Source: Fallopia convolvulus (taxonomy: Eukaryota > Streptophyta > Magnoliopsida > Caryophyllales > Polygonaceae). Taken from it: a stretch of DNA of 64,000 nucleotides. The stretch is from assembly GCA_964016875.1 (NCBI GenBank), contig OZ024736.1, positions 43,556,707-43,620,706 of the forward strand. The letters are read 5' to 3'. A model generated the notes under the pieces. The model did no database searches and had not been told where the DNA came from. It saw only the letters and a program-made list of their open reading frames with translations. The translations under genes were made by a program, and so were the position numbers. This document shows, one piece after another, positions 46,987-61,229 of the stretch; within the stretch, counting starts at the first letter, position 1; the number at the start of each line of letters is the position of its first letter.

Positions 46987-47145
46987 CTGCCAGACTTGCA
47001 ACAAGTCCCACAGGAGCCGAGGCCTTTCAATTTGCCAGAATTTAGCTGGATCAGTTGAATTGTTAGGAGAAGAGTTCATTGCATAAGATTGTTCTAGAGC
47101 CGAAGCAAAACCAGAATCATTAAAAGAAACACCAATGCCAGCCAT
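46987..47145 (-). CDS. Orphan first-exon-like frame (53 codons)
   Basis: I do not recognise the protein. From ATG 47145 the frame reads MAGIGVSFNDSGFASALEQS, then an Asn/Ser linker and FWQIERPRLLWDLLQVWQ. It ends exactly at a good donor (GGCAG|GTGAAA) at 46987. It looks like a genuine exon, but no downstream exon can be identified on the minus strand before 46,640. It may be a truncated gene, a captured exon, or a gene whose 3' part was lost when the adjacent MITE inserted. It lies about 640 bp downstream of eL43 on the same strand. Confidence 0.35.
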
Positions 47146-47785
47146 TGAGCTATGGCCACCAACTCGTTACTCTATTAGATGATTTAGGGCTAATTCAAAG
47201 CACACTGCATAGTTGATCGACAGATTCAAAGAAGTTCGTTGCTTTGCCATGACCAAGCAGAACACATCTCCCAATTCAAGACCAAAACTCATCCCAATTC
47301 ACCATTTAAACTCATCTTACTATCCAACATGCACGACGGGAACAAACTTGAAATTTATTACACAGTTGAAATTGTGATAGTGAAATGGCAAAACAAACTT
47401 GAGGGCCATAAAATTCAACTCAAATTTCAATTACCTAGTCTTACATTTCACCTCTATAGACTACAGTGATCTAATCAAGTTTCTCTATCGTCAAATCCAA
47501 ACTAGATAGTCCATTAAGCCTATATAAGCAAACTTACAATCCTAGAAAAGGAAATTAAGAAAAGAGATAAGAAGGTAATTGCAAAACACCAGATCGTATA
47601 CGATAACTAAATTAGGGGAAACAAAACCAACAGATGAGTTGTTTAACATCACTCAGAAATTTGATTGTAGTCATAAACCATTGAACAAAATTGTCACATC
47701 TAATTCGGATAGAAACTTAAAGCAGTACAAAAAGCATAGTCTTGCCATTACACAGGTAAATCAAAGGCCACCTGATTGCTTCTCT

Positions 47786-48276
47786 CTAGCTCTCAGTCTG
47801 CTCCCTCAATCTTCTGATTGTGCTTCTCACGGTCACGGCACTAGCAGTGCTGTTCAAAACAATCACATATAATACGCCGATAAGATAATCTCAAATGAAA
47901 AGACGAAATGACAAAGCAAAATCTAATTTACAGATAAACATGATTGAATTCTTACTTCAAGGTGTATGCACCTCCTGCCTTGACCTTTCCACAGTCCTTG
48001 CAACCCCAGATCCCAACAGACTTCCTCTTAACCGCGTACTGCAAAACCAAAACGTCGAAGAAATCAGTCATATTCTATCCGAAATCAAAAGAGGCATACA
48101 TCGCTCAACAACGAATTCCAAATAGCATTGAATCGGGAAATTACCTTGCCGCAGAACTCGCAAAAGTACTTGCTATGCTGACTAACTTCCATCTTCTTCA
48201 CGATCTTACGAAGACTGGCACCGTAACGGGTACCATACTTACCGACGATCCCAACCTTCTTCGTCCTCTTTGTCAT
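47786..48276 (-). CDS. RPL37A: 60S ribosomal protein eL43 (L37a)
   Basis: Zinc-binding protein of the large cytosolic ribosomal subunit. Three exons: 48276-48145, 48038-47956 and 47849-47786, all GT-AG, giving 92 residues, exactly the family length. The sequence starts MTKRTKKVGIVGKYGTRYGA. The zinc-binding cysteines are C39/C42 (YFCEFCGK) and C57/C60 (GIWGCKDCGK). It ends TVRSTIRRLREQTES. Here ATG and the second codon lie in the same exon. The upstream region carries telo-box and Site II elements typical of ribosomal-protein genes. Confidence 0.97.
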
Positions 48277-48336
48277 CTTCGCGCTCTCCCTCTCTCACGA
48301 TCGAATCAGAAGCTGCGGAGTGTGGTTGGGATGTAA

Positions 48337-48440
48337 AAACCCTAACAGAGCCACGGGTGAGATATATATCAGTGTACTTATGTGGGCCAAGTGTGGCGTA
48401 CCAGCCCAATTACAATAATTTGGGCTCTCAACTGGGCCCA
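48337..48440 (-). promoter_or_regulatory. Telo-box and Site II cluster in the eL43 promoter
   Basis: A telo-box (AAACCCTAA, 48337-48345) lies about 60 bp upstream of the start codon. It is followed by Site II (TGGGCC/T) motifs: TGGGCC at 48383-48388, its complement-strand form AGCCCA near 48,403-48,408, TGGGCT at 48421-48426 and TGGGCCCA at 48433-48440. This pairing is well known in plant ribosomal-protein and cell-cycle promoters, where TCP factors bind Site II. Confidence 0.7.
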
Positions 48441-48449
48441 AAACATTAA

Positions 48450-49398
48450 AATGATCAAAAAAAAAAGTAATGAAAATTGAAGGTTGGGTGTAGAAGTGGG
48501 GAGTTGGTGGGTGGTGACTGGTGAGTGGTGCCGTTGCTATTCAAAGTTCAAACGTCCAAATGCAACCAGTGTTCGGAGGCGCCGTCCAGTTCACGACAAA
48601 AGTCAAGGCTCCCCTGGCCCCATTGATTCCCAAAACGTCATCGTTTTCTGTCCATTCATTCTTACTTACAGGTCCTCTTTTCCAAGTTTCATTAATGAAT
48701 GAATGTCCTTTTTTTTGGTGTTGTGAATGAATGTCCATTGATAGAGAGGTATGTGAAATAGTTTCTGTCAAATAGTTAAACTTTGAGTTCTTCCGTTTAT
48801 CGAATTTCACCTTTACAAAAGTAGGTTTTCAGCATTCTGCATTCCTCTGTTTTCTGTTTTTTGTCCGATCAATTTAGCTCATTTTTTTTCCGGTCGGACA
48901 ATTTAGCTTATTTTAGTATGATTGGATGAACAAATTGAAGTCTGATTACTTGAAAATATATAATGAGTGGGCTGGTCCTTTAGATTTACCGCGTTCTTGG
49001 AGAAAGGATTGACAAAAGCTGTATCTTTGATGTTTAAATTAGTGCTTACAGTAAACATTTCAAATGGCTTCGATTCTTCCGATTCTGTATGCTTTTATAA
49101 CTAGAAGATAGATAATAGTGACAATACAAGTGCATTCTAAGGAGAATTTTGGTAAGTTTTACTATTTACATTTACAAGGGCACGCTATAAACGACTGAAT
49201 TTATCAGCTTATGGTCTTAGCTTTCTCTTCAAGTCTTTGGCTCTCCTGGTGATGTTAATGTCTAGCTGAATAGCTGATCTCTTCATGTTTTGGAGAACTT
49301 GCTTAGTCTTAATTTGGCCAACCAGACCTTCAGTAGGACTAATCTTTGAACCTTTAAATCAACAGGCACCAGCTACCTTGTTTGCCTGATATTGAGAC
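48450..49398. other. Intergenic, nothing recognised
   Basis: No coding frame of protein-like quality. The right ~100 bp is the probable leader of the next gene. Confidence 0.45.
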
Positions 49399-50084
49399 AT
49401 GAGCTCCAGAGAAACGAGTGCGAGATGGAGCGTCTTTGATGGGGCAAAGTTATTCCAAGCAAAACCGGATGCTCTAATGGAGGATATCAACACAGCAATT
49501 GCTGCAATCGAGTATGCCCGCGCCACTGCTCTGCTGAACTTTTCACCTACATCTTCTCCATCTTCAACAAAGAACAAGAGCCCTGATAATAACACAGCTT
49601 CCATGTCTGATCCCTCCTCTCCATCTTCAGCAAAGAACAAGAGCCCTGATAAGAACACAGCTACCATGTATGATCCCTGCATTTCAGAGGAATCCTATAG
49701 AACGGGATGTACAACAATGGCTGCAGGTGAGCCCTTTTATTCCCTTGAAAAACATCTAATTCTTAAAACGAACAAACTTGCTATGTTAAAGAAAAAAAAT
49801 GAATTTATGTTGTATAATCTTGCAATCTTACATTTGTGTATCCCCAAACCTCTAGAATTCTTAGCTTTCTCAAGCTTATGAGCAACTTCATGCGTCTTCC
49901 GAATGATTACATTGCAACTTCATTATAGGACTACCAACTATTCAATTAATCATGCAGTTTATTCAACAATAGCTGAATGTTTTCTAAGTAGGTTGGTATT
50001 ATGCTTATATTTACATTTGCGTTATCTTTGACAGGCATTGCTCTGGACTCAATCTCACCCGGTGACCTGCATGCTTGTTCATGA
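49399..50084 (+). CDS. Small plant protein of unknown function with a 21-residue duplication
   Basis: Two exons, 49399-49726 and 50035-50084 (GT-AG, phase 1), give 125 residues. The N terminus (SARWSVFDGAKLF, PDALMEDINTAIAAIEYARA) looks like a conserved helical start seen in small plant proteins annotated as TPR-like. I am not certain of the family, and the expected C-terminal helices are absent. Residues 53-73 and 74-94 are tandem copies encoded by a 63-bp in-frame duplication (SPSSTKNKSPDNN and SPSSAKNKSPDKN). The protein ends shortly after EESYRTGCTTMAAG with IALDSISPGDLHACS. A shortened C terminus suggests a decaying or truncated paralogue. Confidence 0.5.
49555..49680 (+). repeat. 63-bp in-frame tandem duplication
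   Basis: Units 49555-49617 and 49618-49680 both start TCTCCATCTTCA and contain AAGAACAAGAGCCCTGATAA. They differ at only a few bases, so the duplication is fairly recent. Frame is preserved. Confidence 0.9.
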
Positions 50085-50710
50085 ATCCTTTTGAAGTGTG
50101 CATTTCAACCCAAGAAGGCTCCCTTCCCTGGTTTTAAGCATGCATCTAAAGCGAGCACAAAAAAAATACTACACCGGGCTGCCCTGAATTCATCATATTC
50201 TAGTAGTCCGGTTGTCAAACTGAGTCATGTTAAGCTTTTGAGTTGGGTATCTTGACATGTTAAGTGGTTTAAGTTATCACTAGGACAGGGAATATCTCTT
50301 AGAGGAACCCTGGTCTTTTTCGAATAAAGATTCATCATCTTTCTTTTCTTGCTAGTTGCTTCCTTTCTCATTTTATCTATCAAAAAGGCAAAAAGCACAG
50401 TTGTTCATTCATTCAAGGAGCCAACACCTCAATCACTGCAACAGATTACCATACAATACTAAATTTTATAACAGAAGCGCCATAGAATACTAAAATTTTA
50501 TAACAGAAGCCGAATGAGTACAAAACTAAGCCAAAACAGGTAAAACAGGTGTCAAATAGAGCATGAAAAAGCCTCCCTTGGAATAAAAAGTGTAACGCAA
50601 GGGTCAATGTAACAGGTGTCAAATATATTGGAATGAACTACGGGATGTTCAAGCTCAGAATCTCACTAGTCCAAGAAATGTAACTTGATGTTCAACAAAT
50701 AACACCTTGA
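50085..50710. other. Intergenic; 3' flanks of two genes
   Basis: Converging 3' ends of the small gene (+) and RPN11 (-). No further gene seen. Confidence 0.5.
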
Positions 50711-52947
<2,237 letters not shown>

Positions 52948-53639
52948 TGTCGTAGCCTTGTTGGTGCTCTGCAGCGTCTTGCCCTGATTTCTTAGATGCA
53001 AGGCTCGTTACGAGAAACAAATCACATAAAATCTCTCCATCAAACTAATGAAAATAATTTCAACCAAAAAAAAAACTAATGAAAATAATATATTCATTAA
53101 ATTATTTTATTATGTAAATATTATTTTATCAAAAAATCTAATTATTATTATTACAATATTCTTTTTAAAAAAAAACATTATGCTACATCAAAATTTATCA
53201 GTAAAACTATCACCTAAAAAAAGATACACCAAAAAAAAGCTTTAATAAAAAGACTTTTCTATCCTATGTTATAATAAGAAGCCAAATTGAGAAATTACTC
53301 CACATTTGATAGTATTATTAATTAAGAATTTAAAATAATTTCTTTCCTAGAATTTATATTTCCTAAAATAGGGTTTTAGTCTTTAAATTTGAATTTTTAT
53401 TATATACTTTAAGGATATAAGATAGAAAGACCGTTAATAAAAAATAATAATATAAAATCACATTCTAAATAGTATACCTAGTACTCACTTAGTAAATTAG
53501 ACAAAACTCATTATTTATATCATTTATTCATTTTGCATAAAATATCCTTCATGATATAAGAGTTATTTTGATCCATTTTAAAATAGATCATTCATATTTT
53601 TAATACTTTAATTTTATAATACGAAAATACAGTGTCGAC
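52948..53639. other. RPN11 leader and AT-rich intergenic DNA
   Basis: The first ~90 bp is the likely RPN11 5' UTR. The rest is strongly AT-rich with A-runs and no gene. Confidence 0.45.
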
Positions 53640-54323
53640 TAATTAATTTATGTTCTATGAAGATAATTGCTAAAATCATCCTAGAGAAATGCAAAAATAT
53701 ACTTTTCAAGATTATTCATCCTTTCCAATAAATTTTTGTGGCTCAAAATCTATTCAAGACAAAGTTATTATAACCAATGGATTTTCTCACTCTTTTCAAC
53801 CGAAAAAGGAAAAAAAAAGAAGGTTGGGGGCTATTAAACTTGATATGAAGAAAACATTCGACTGAGTAGAATGATAATTTATATTGCAAGTCTTGATCAA
53901 ATTCAAATCAGTGTTAATTTTTATGTCATGTATAAAAGAATGCATCTAAGTGTGTGTGTGTTTTTGTCTATAAGAGGCACTTAGATTATTATAACAACGG
54001 GAGAGATGTTTCATTTTTTAGTTCTAGTCAATAATGTCACTAAGGTGTTTCTCCCAAAAAGAGGATTGATCTCCTCTTCTTTTCATATTGAGTGCTGAGA
54101 TGTTACCAAGATGGCTTTCTAAGGAATGCAAAATTCCAAAGTGAGTGATTGGTTTCCAAATGGTAAAAAGAGGGAAGTTAATTTATTTTACTCGTCTTTC
54201 GTAGATGACATCAAGATTTTTGTCCTAGCTACGATTAAAGCATGTAGACAAGTGAAACGCATAATAGACGAGTACCTTCATATGTTATATCAAAATGTCG
54301 AATTACTAAGATGGATTATGTGA
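53640..54323 (+). pseudogene. LINE (L1-type) reverse transcriptase remnant
   Basis: Translation of the plus strand gives blocks of plant LINE RT: QDKVIITNGFSHSFQ, AIKLDMKKTFD followed by a TGA and then VEW, and further on SSFVDDIKIFVLATIKACRQ, where F/Y-x-DD is the RT catalytic motif (present as FVDD). Stops and frame changes are frequent, for example after CIKEC. No endonuclease domain, RNase H or poly(A) tail is attached, so this is an internal fragment. Confidence 0.65.
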
Positions 54324-54915
54324 TTTATTTATTTTTTAAAACTCACACGACATGTGTGCATGCATGCGTGTGTATATCTTAATTAAAAATATAGGGGGAA
54401 AGTAGAGATCTAAAAGCAAAGAAAGTTAAGAACAATGCTAAGTTTGCTAACTTGGTTATCAATAGAAGCAAACAAGGAGTTCTTTGAGGGAAAATTGTAA
54501 ACATTAATGTATAAATCCATAGCACTTAAAGACAATCAACTTTAATAACGAAATTGAAAGCATCAATAGGTGGAGAAACAAGCGACCATAATTTGCGAAA
54601 AATTTAATGAAGTCTTCCAAATTGTAGATCAAGTTTATGATTTAGGGTAACTGAGCGTGTAAAAGTGGTGGCTACAAGTTTAGGGTTTGGTGGTGTGGTG
54701 GCACAATGGTGATGGTTAGACAACAAAGTGGTGGCTGTCAGACAAGGGTGGTGACATATGGTGTGTGACTAGGGTTTTGCAAGATGAGAGTTTGTAATTC
54801 AAATTGTGTAAAAAATCACAAGAATTTAGAATCTAAACTGAACAACAACTCAATTAATGCAAAGCAAAAAAAAAAAATGACCCGCCATGACCCAAAAATT
54901 CAATATCCATCGATA
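54324..54915. other. Intergenic, low-complexity GTGG-rich patch
   Basis: A GGTGGTGTGGTGGC-type patch lies near 54,700. No coding frame is recognised. Confidence 0.4.
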
Positions 54916-55650
54916 TGTGACGACCCGATCTTACATTGAAAGTTTCTTCTTGACAAAACTCGAATTGGATTTGAACTTGGAACAATTGTAAACACAATAC
55001 TTAAATTGAATCATCCACAACAAACGAAAGATAAAGAGTGTGTGAGTTTAAATTGAGAAGTGCTTTATCCAAGCACTCTCAATTATATTTAAAGTAGTTC
55101 TAAAAAGAAGCCTAATGCGGGCGTCTACACATGAGTCATAGTCGTGATTGAGGGAGTCACAATCGTGACTCTAATTCGAGTCTGAGCCACGACCAGAGTC
55201 ACACTTGTGAGTCCTCTTGGGATGGCCTCGAAGTCGGCTCGTGATCGTGACAAGTTGACTCACTACCATGAGTCTCGTTCATGACCGTGAACGTAATCGT
55301 GAGCCTTTGTTACATGCAATTTCATTCTTCTGACACTTCGTTTATATCATAGACATGAAAACTACTAAAAGGGATAATCATGCAATAACCCTTGCATAGT
55401 TACATGTAGGTTGGCTCGAACAAGAATTGTCGAGCCCATGCTCGCAAGCATGTTATAGCTTGGCCGCGCTAGTTGATGAGTGAGCAAGGTAACTCATGGT
55501 ATGATGATGGACTGGTCTACCATGACTCCTAAGCGTGCTAGATGGGCATGAATGACATCTTGGATCGATTTGGCACTAGCTCGAGTAATATTAATAGGAC
55601 TATCGAAAGGCACCTTCATCTTGTCATCTACATCCTTCGGAGTCATAGGT
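54916..55650 (-). mobile_element. Gypsy-type remnant: 3' LTR with pol tail
   Basis: On the minus strand sequence reading PINITRASAKSIQDVIHAHL (about 55,600-55,540) resembles the ITRARAK-type tail that ends many Gypsy polyproteins. Downstream is an LTR-like region with an AT-rich TATA-like stretch (TTTAAATATAA, near 55,090). It ends GGGTCGTCACA at 54916, a common end of plant Gypsy LTRs. The U3 part (about 55,130-55,310) is full of GTGACT/AGTCACGA dyads. The start of the LTR could not be fixed. Confidence 0.4.
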
Positions 55651-58039
55651 GGTTGTTTGGCATCATATTATATCCTCAAGTATTGGATATTAGCTAGTAG
55701 ATTGTAGACATGTCAATCGGGTCATTTGAGGTTTCTTTGAATTAATATTGTATATGATTTTAGGCCAATCAAATTGTATGTCAAGCTAGGTTGGGTAATG
55801 GCAAGTTAATGTTTGGATTAACACAACGACTCAATAAAGTCTTTTTTAATAAATTCCACTATTAAAATATTCTAAAATAGTTATAATTATAATATAAATA
55901 TGTCAAATAAAAACATTTTAAAAATAATATAGTATTAATTTATTTAAATATAATTGAGAGCAATATACAAAATCGTGATTTATATAATTTAGTTATATTA
56001 ACATACAAAGTGATAAATTTAAAAAGTTGCATAACTGAAATAGAATCCTTTTTAGCTAACATGAAAATATTTCAACTATTCATATCTTATTCATTTTATA
56101 TTTTAAAGTAATATTAAAAAGTTATATTTACTTGTTAACGGGTCAGTTTTGGGTAATACATTCTCGCGTCAAATTTGGATTTAACTCATTCAGGATTTCA
56201 AATGTGTTTGGGTTGAGATATAGTGCGAGTCCTCAAATTTTCAGATCCTAACATGTTTTTAGTATTTTTACTATCGGTTTGTCTAACTTATTCGATCTCT
56301 TACCGAATATGGAAACTAAACTCTAAGAAGGAAAACATAAATCCTAAAGAAAATACTTTAAAAATGTTAAACAATCAAAATACACTTGAATATTTCTAAA
56401 TAAAGATTCTTAGCCTATGCTCTGAGGACATAAGTTAGAAAAATCGTTTTACTATTTAACTTTGTTAAACTTTATTTGCATACCATTACGTATAGCAAGT
56501 CTTTTTGTATGAGTTTTTTTATAAGGAAAAAATTTGATGTATGATGTATCAACGGGCCTCCACGAAGCAAATTGGCAACCGAATTAGCTCACAAGAGAAC
56601 AGAGGCGGAATTGTTTAATTATATCGGATGACACATTTGTGTAACCGTGTCAAATTTCATAAATGGCTTACACGTCATTTGTGTATCGAGAGAGAGAGAC
56701 TATCTATTTAGCCTTATTAGCAACACTGCCAAACAGACCTCAAGATGGTGATAATTGAGAAACTGAAAATTTTCCTTTTCCAAGATAACTAGTTAGCTCA
56801 ACTATTAATCATGGCCTCTCCACAGACCACAGCAGATTCTACTGTGCAAGGATTGAATTTAGTTCCGCTTTGTAGTGGCTTTATGGAGAATGGAGGTTAA
56901 CAGTAGAAGTTCCTTAGTGTGAGGAGCCAATGGAAGCCATCCACTTTCCCATTTGCTTCGTCCTTTTTGAATTTTAGAGGTTTTGCACGATCAGATTCAC
57001 CAGTGTTTCAACGCCCTATTTTCTGTAGATTGGTAGTAGATTCTACAACTAACATTCATAATATTCTATGTATAGGCCTATTTTCATCTCATTTAATGTT
57101 AAGTATATAGAAATTACCAAAAATAATAATAATAAGTTATATATAATTTGAGCTTGAATTTTTCATTCAATGACACTTTGCACGTCAATTTAAGCTGTAA
57201 TTGAATTTAATCAGTAGGATTTCGATCACAGGCATCAAACTAAAGCACTAAATTAACAGAGGTGTCTAAAACTAATCAGTAGTATTAATTAATTAAGTAT
57301 ATGGTGGGTAGATCGATCGCTTTCAGGAAGATCTCAAGCAATTCCACTGACCCAGTTGCATGCCTTTCTTTTTGACCCAATTGAGCGTACAACTGTATTA
57401 GATATTTTAATTACAGTGTCTCCACGTAACATGGGAGCGAATACAAGCACTTAATTAAAATCCAAACTCAATTGGCATTGGAATTATATATGGCTGGTGC
57501 CTAACTTGCAAGAATAAAAATCATCATAATTATTCACAAGTGGACATGAATAAATATTGAGAAATGTAATTAAAATATGTGTTGACACCCCCTGTTTCCA
57601 GCTAGTAGGGTAATATTAATTAATAATTAATCAAGAAACGAGCATGATAGATACCAAATTGGATCCCCCACCTCTTTTTGCCTGCCATAGCTATGTAGGT
57701 TAGAACCGTACGTAGTGTTTTGATTGTGTTTAGGGGTCTTTCAACCCGCAATTTCGAACGTGTACGTCTAAAGTTGATACCCACTACACTACTACTAGTT
57801 TACTAGTTGTGTTTCTATTAACAAAAAGTTTACTACACACACCTTCCTCGTGCATTACCCTTTACCAAAAAAGGGGGGTAAGTGCATCGCCAAGCTCTTT
57901 ATTCATTCCATCTTAGAGCATTGCATTGGTGATTTTTGGTGTGAAACTAGCAAACTAACAAGTCGATATTTTATTGCCATGATTACATTGAACCACTAAA
58001 TCTATCTCACATTAATGTACCTTATGATACTTTGAGTAT
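55651..58039. other. Long gene-less AT-rich stretch
   Basis: No protein-like frame, RNA gene or clear repeat end was recognised. Some of it may be more of the Gypsy remnant. Confidence 0.4.
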
Positions 58040-58757
58040 CACCATTGCAGATGATCATAAGAGTTAAAGGATGGTTACACAGATACACACAAACGGCAAA
58101 CCAAAAGATTTAAGAACTTCCAGAAACAGAGTACACAACAGAGAAGAAAAGAGAAACAAGGCTAAGGAAGAAGATCTAGGGTTTCGGCCCCCTAGAGGCT
58201 GGCAAAGCTTCAAGGAGAAGTTTTGACGAGAGTCTTCAACGTCTTCTCCGGTAATGGGATCGCCTCTCCGATCTCCGTCTTCACCTCCGGCGACGTGCTC
58301 CCTCTTTTTCCTTTATCTTTTTCTCTCTCGCTCTCTCTAAGATCTAGGGTTTGTGCAAGTGGCGAACGAGCCTCGGAAAGCAGCAAGTGAGCTTAAATAG
58401 CTAGGTCATCAAGAAGCTTCGAGATCCAGCCTCAAAACACAACGCTTCAACTTAATCTAGCTTTGAGCTCAACTAATGATTTGAGTCGGGCTCACGTTTT
58501 GAGCCAAGTCCTCTCGATTTTGGGCTTGGGCTCAATTTAAAGGATTAGATATGTTTGGTCTCATCGATCCGAGAAGCTCCTCCAAATCGGTTTGGTTCCG
58601 GGGAGGCCACAACCCGGTTCTTCGAGCTTAACATCCCAATAAACGATATTGAACCCGATTCTCGATCCTATAGTCTACCATGAATGTAATGTATAGTCCT
58701 ATACCAGATCCTATGTCACTTTAAAGTCTCAAACTTGGATTTAGTATAAGCTTAACA
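58040..58757 (-). repeat. LTR-like sequence (minus strand)
   Basis: On the minus strand the sequence begins TGTTAAGCTTATACTAAATCC at 58757. It contains a TATTTAA element near 58,393, then AAACCCTAGATCTTAG and a long GA-rich leader, ending near TGCAATGGTGATACTC at about 58,040. The layout (U3, TATA, transcribed R/U5) is that of a plant LTR. No coding region is attached. Confidence 0.4.
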
Positions 58758-60300
58758 ATATCGATATTTCCTCTTTTAGTTTTGATGATAACAAACGCTA
58801 TTAGGAACTAACATAATTATTTAAGTATTTCAAGGGAACTATGGATACCATAAGAATTGCAAAAGAACTAAAGAACGAAGTTGTGTGGAACTATCCCTCT
58901 AACGAAGATCGTCTTGTGTGTCAAGGAAAGAAGGGTATAGACATCCCTTAGCACTTCAAGGAAACATGGATATATACATCTTTTAGGAGAACTGTCTTGT
59001 ACCCCAAGGATAAAAGGGTATGGATGTAAATTGTGTCATTGACAAGGACAATTGAATACACCCATTCACTATAAATAGATAAAGGTCTCATAGGGTCTCT
59101 TAGGGTTTTGTGTCACTTGAGTGAACAAAAAATTAAGAATGAGAGCATTTCGAGCAAAGAAGAAGGTGTCAACAACGAGTGTTCGATCTTGGTGGCATTA
59201 AAGGCGATTCCAAAGCTAAGAGAATTGCAACACAGATAGCAAGGAAAAGTTTGGTACTTTTGATTTGGTTCGCTTAGGAACTATGTTGATAGGCTTGTTA
59301 TTGTTGTTAGAAATTTGGTGATTTCTTGTAACAAATTAAGAAGTTTGAGTCTTGCCATTGTAACTAAAAAACAAATCAATAAGATTAGTAGTCGTTCAAA
59401 ATCCAGCTCTAAGGAGGTAGATGTTTACTCACTTAACTTGGTTAATGTAGGGTTCCAGGGAGGCCACAACCCGGTTCTTCGAGCTTAACATCCCAATAAA
59501 TGATATTGAACCCAGTTCTCGATCCTATAGTCTACCATGAATGTAAATTATGTAATGCATATTGCTATACCAGATCCTATGTCATTTTGAAGTCTCAAAC
59601 TTGGATTTAGTATAAGCTTAACAATATCGATATTTCCTCTATTAGTTTTGATGATAACAAACGCTATTAGGAACTAACATGATTATTTAAGTATTTCAAG
59701 GGAACTATGGATACCATAAGATTGCAAAAGAATTTAAGAACGAAGTTGTGTGGAACTATCCCTAACGAAGACCGTCTTGCGCGTCAAGGAAAAAAGGGTA
59801 TAGACATCCCTTAGCACTTCAAGGAAACATGGATATATACATCTTTTAGGAGAACTATCTTGTGCCCCAAGGATAAAAGGGTATGGATGTAAATTGTGTC
59901 ATTGACAAGGACAATTGAATACACCCATTCACTATAAATAGATAAAGGCCTATTTGGGTCTCCTAGGGTTTTGTTCAAAAAATTGAGAATGAGAGCTTTT
60001 CGAGCAAAGAAGAAGGTGTCAACGGCGAGTGTCCGATCTTGGTGGCGATAAAGGTGATTCCAAAGCTAAGAGAACTGCAACGCAGATAGCAAGGAAAAGT
60101 TTGGTACTTTTGATTTGGTTCGCTTAGGAACTATGTTCATAGGCTCGTTCAAATTGGTAGAAATTTGGTGATTTCTTGTAACAAATTAAGAAGTTTGAGT
60201 CTTGCCATTGTAACTAAAAAACAAATCAATAAGATTAGTAGCCGTTCAAAATCCAGCTCTAAGGAGGTAGATGTTTACTCACTTAACTTGGTTAATGTAG
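58594..60300 (+). repeat. Tandem duplication, two units of about 855 bp
   Basis: Unit 1 (58594-59450) and unit 2 (59451-60300) both begin GGTTCC-GGGAGGCCACAACC and end ACTTGGTTAATGTAG. They differ by scattered substitutions and small indels. Each unit contains 160-170 bp of the minus-strand LTR end, then a plus-strand LTR-like sequence with CACTATAAATAGATAAAGG (about 59,067 and 59,927) as a TATA box and CAATAAGATT near its end. Non-coding. Confidence 0.85.
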
Positions 60301-60484
60301 GGTTCATCTATAAGTCCCGTTCACCGTAAAACAGTGAGCAAAAGTAAGTCAATCCACTCCCGATAGGGATGAAAGTCAGAGGCAGCAGTCCCTAAAGAAC
60401 TGTGTTTATTATTGTCTTTTCTTCTTGCATTTTAATATTCTGTTGCTTAAGAAACAATTCCCAGAACGGTTTCTTTTTCTTTTT

Positions 60485-60910
60485 TTTATCAGAAAGTAAG
60501 GCGAGGCCTTTGCGATTTTTATTGATGAAATTAACTTTGGCTACTAGAGCCTACATAGTCCGAATTAAGAAGATTGAAAATCTGCATAGGAGGATCACTA
60601 AGAATAACAAAATTAGAGGCTGAACTAATTACTAGATTGGCAAGGCAATCGGCAACTGAATTGGCCGAGCGGCAAATATGAAAGATCTTGGTCTCCCAGC
60701 TGGTGCTACGCAGCAAATGATGGCATTTCCTGATAAGATGCAAGTCAGGATGAGTGTTCAAGGTAGGTTGATTAATCAGTTTCACAACACACAAAGAATC
60801 TGTCTCAATAACAAGCCGAGGGATGCCCATATTGGTTGCGAGCTGAAGGCCATGGTAAAGCGCTTGAAGTTCAACTGTTAAAGCAAGACACACACCATAT
60901 CGATCATCCT
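60485..60910 (-). pseudogene. 5'-truncated LINE: RNase H end and poly(A) (minus)
   Basis: The open frame ending at 60531 encodes an RNase H (RVT_3) domain: AELxAL-like VELQALYHGLQLATNMG, IETDSLCVVKLIN with the active-site Asp, and HICRSANSVADCLAN. After the stop a short 3' UTR with AATAAAAA leads to GATAAAAAAAAGAAAAAG near 60,490, consistent with a LINE poly(A) tail. No upstream RT is present, and the frame cannot be followed beyond about 60,910. Confidence 0.6.
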
Positions 60911-60966
60911 ACAATATTAACCATTGCCATATCCACAAGGCATATTTTAAAAAAAAAATAGCAAAG

Positions 60967-61229
60967 GCTTAATTAGTAGGAATTGGATTATTCGATTCCG
61001 TCATGTGTTTCGTGAGGCGAACTCTGTTGCTGACCGCCTTGCCTCTTTCGCTTTTCATTTTCAGTTAGGACTTCATGTATTGTGTGCCCCTCCCGAGGGG
61101 ATTTATTTATATTTACTTGATGATGTTAGGGGTCGGGCTATCCCCCGTTTGATGACTACTTAGCCCTTTTTTATTATTAATAAAACGCCTCCTTGAGAGG
61201 CCGGAGAGTACCGCCTCTCCTTCTACCAA
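60967..61229 (+). mobile_element. 5'-truncated LINE insertion with target duplication (plus)
   Basis: The plus strand encodes the last ~55 residues of a LINE RNase H region: IIRFRHVFREANSVADRLAS, then FQLGLHVLCAPPEGIYLYLL and RAIPRLMTT-stop. A 3' UTR (AATAAAACGCC, GAGAGGCCGGAGAG) and an A-run follow. The A-run plus TAGCAAAG is present on both sides (ending at 60966 and 61246), the target duplication expected of target-primed reverse transcription. Only about 260 bp was inserted. Confidence 0.7.
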
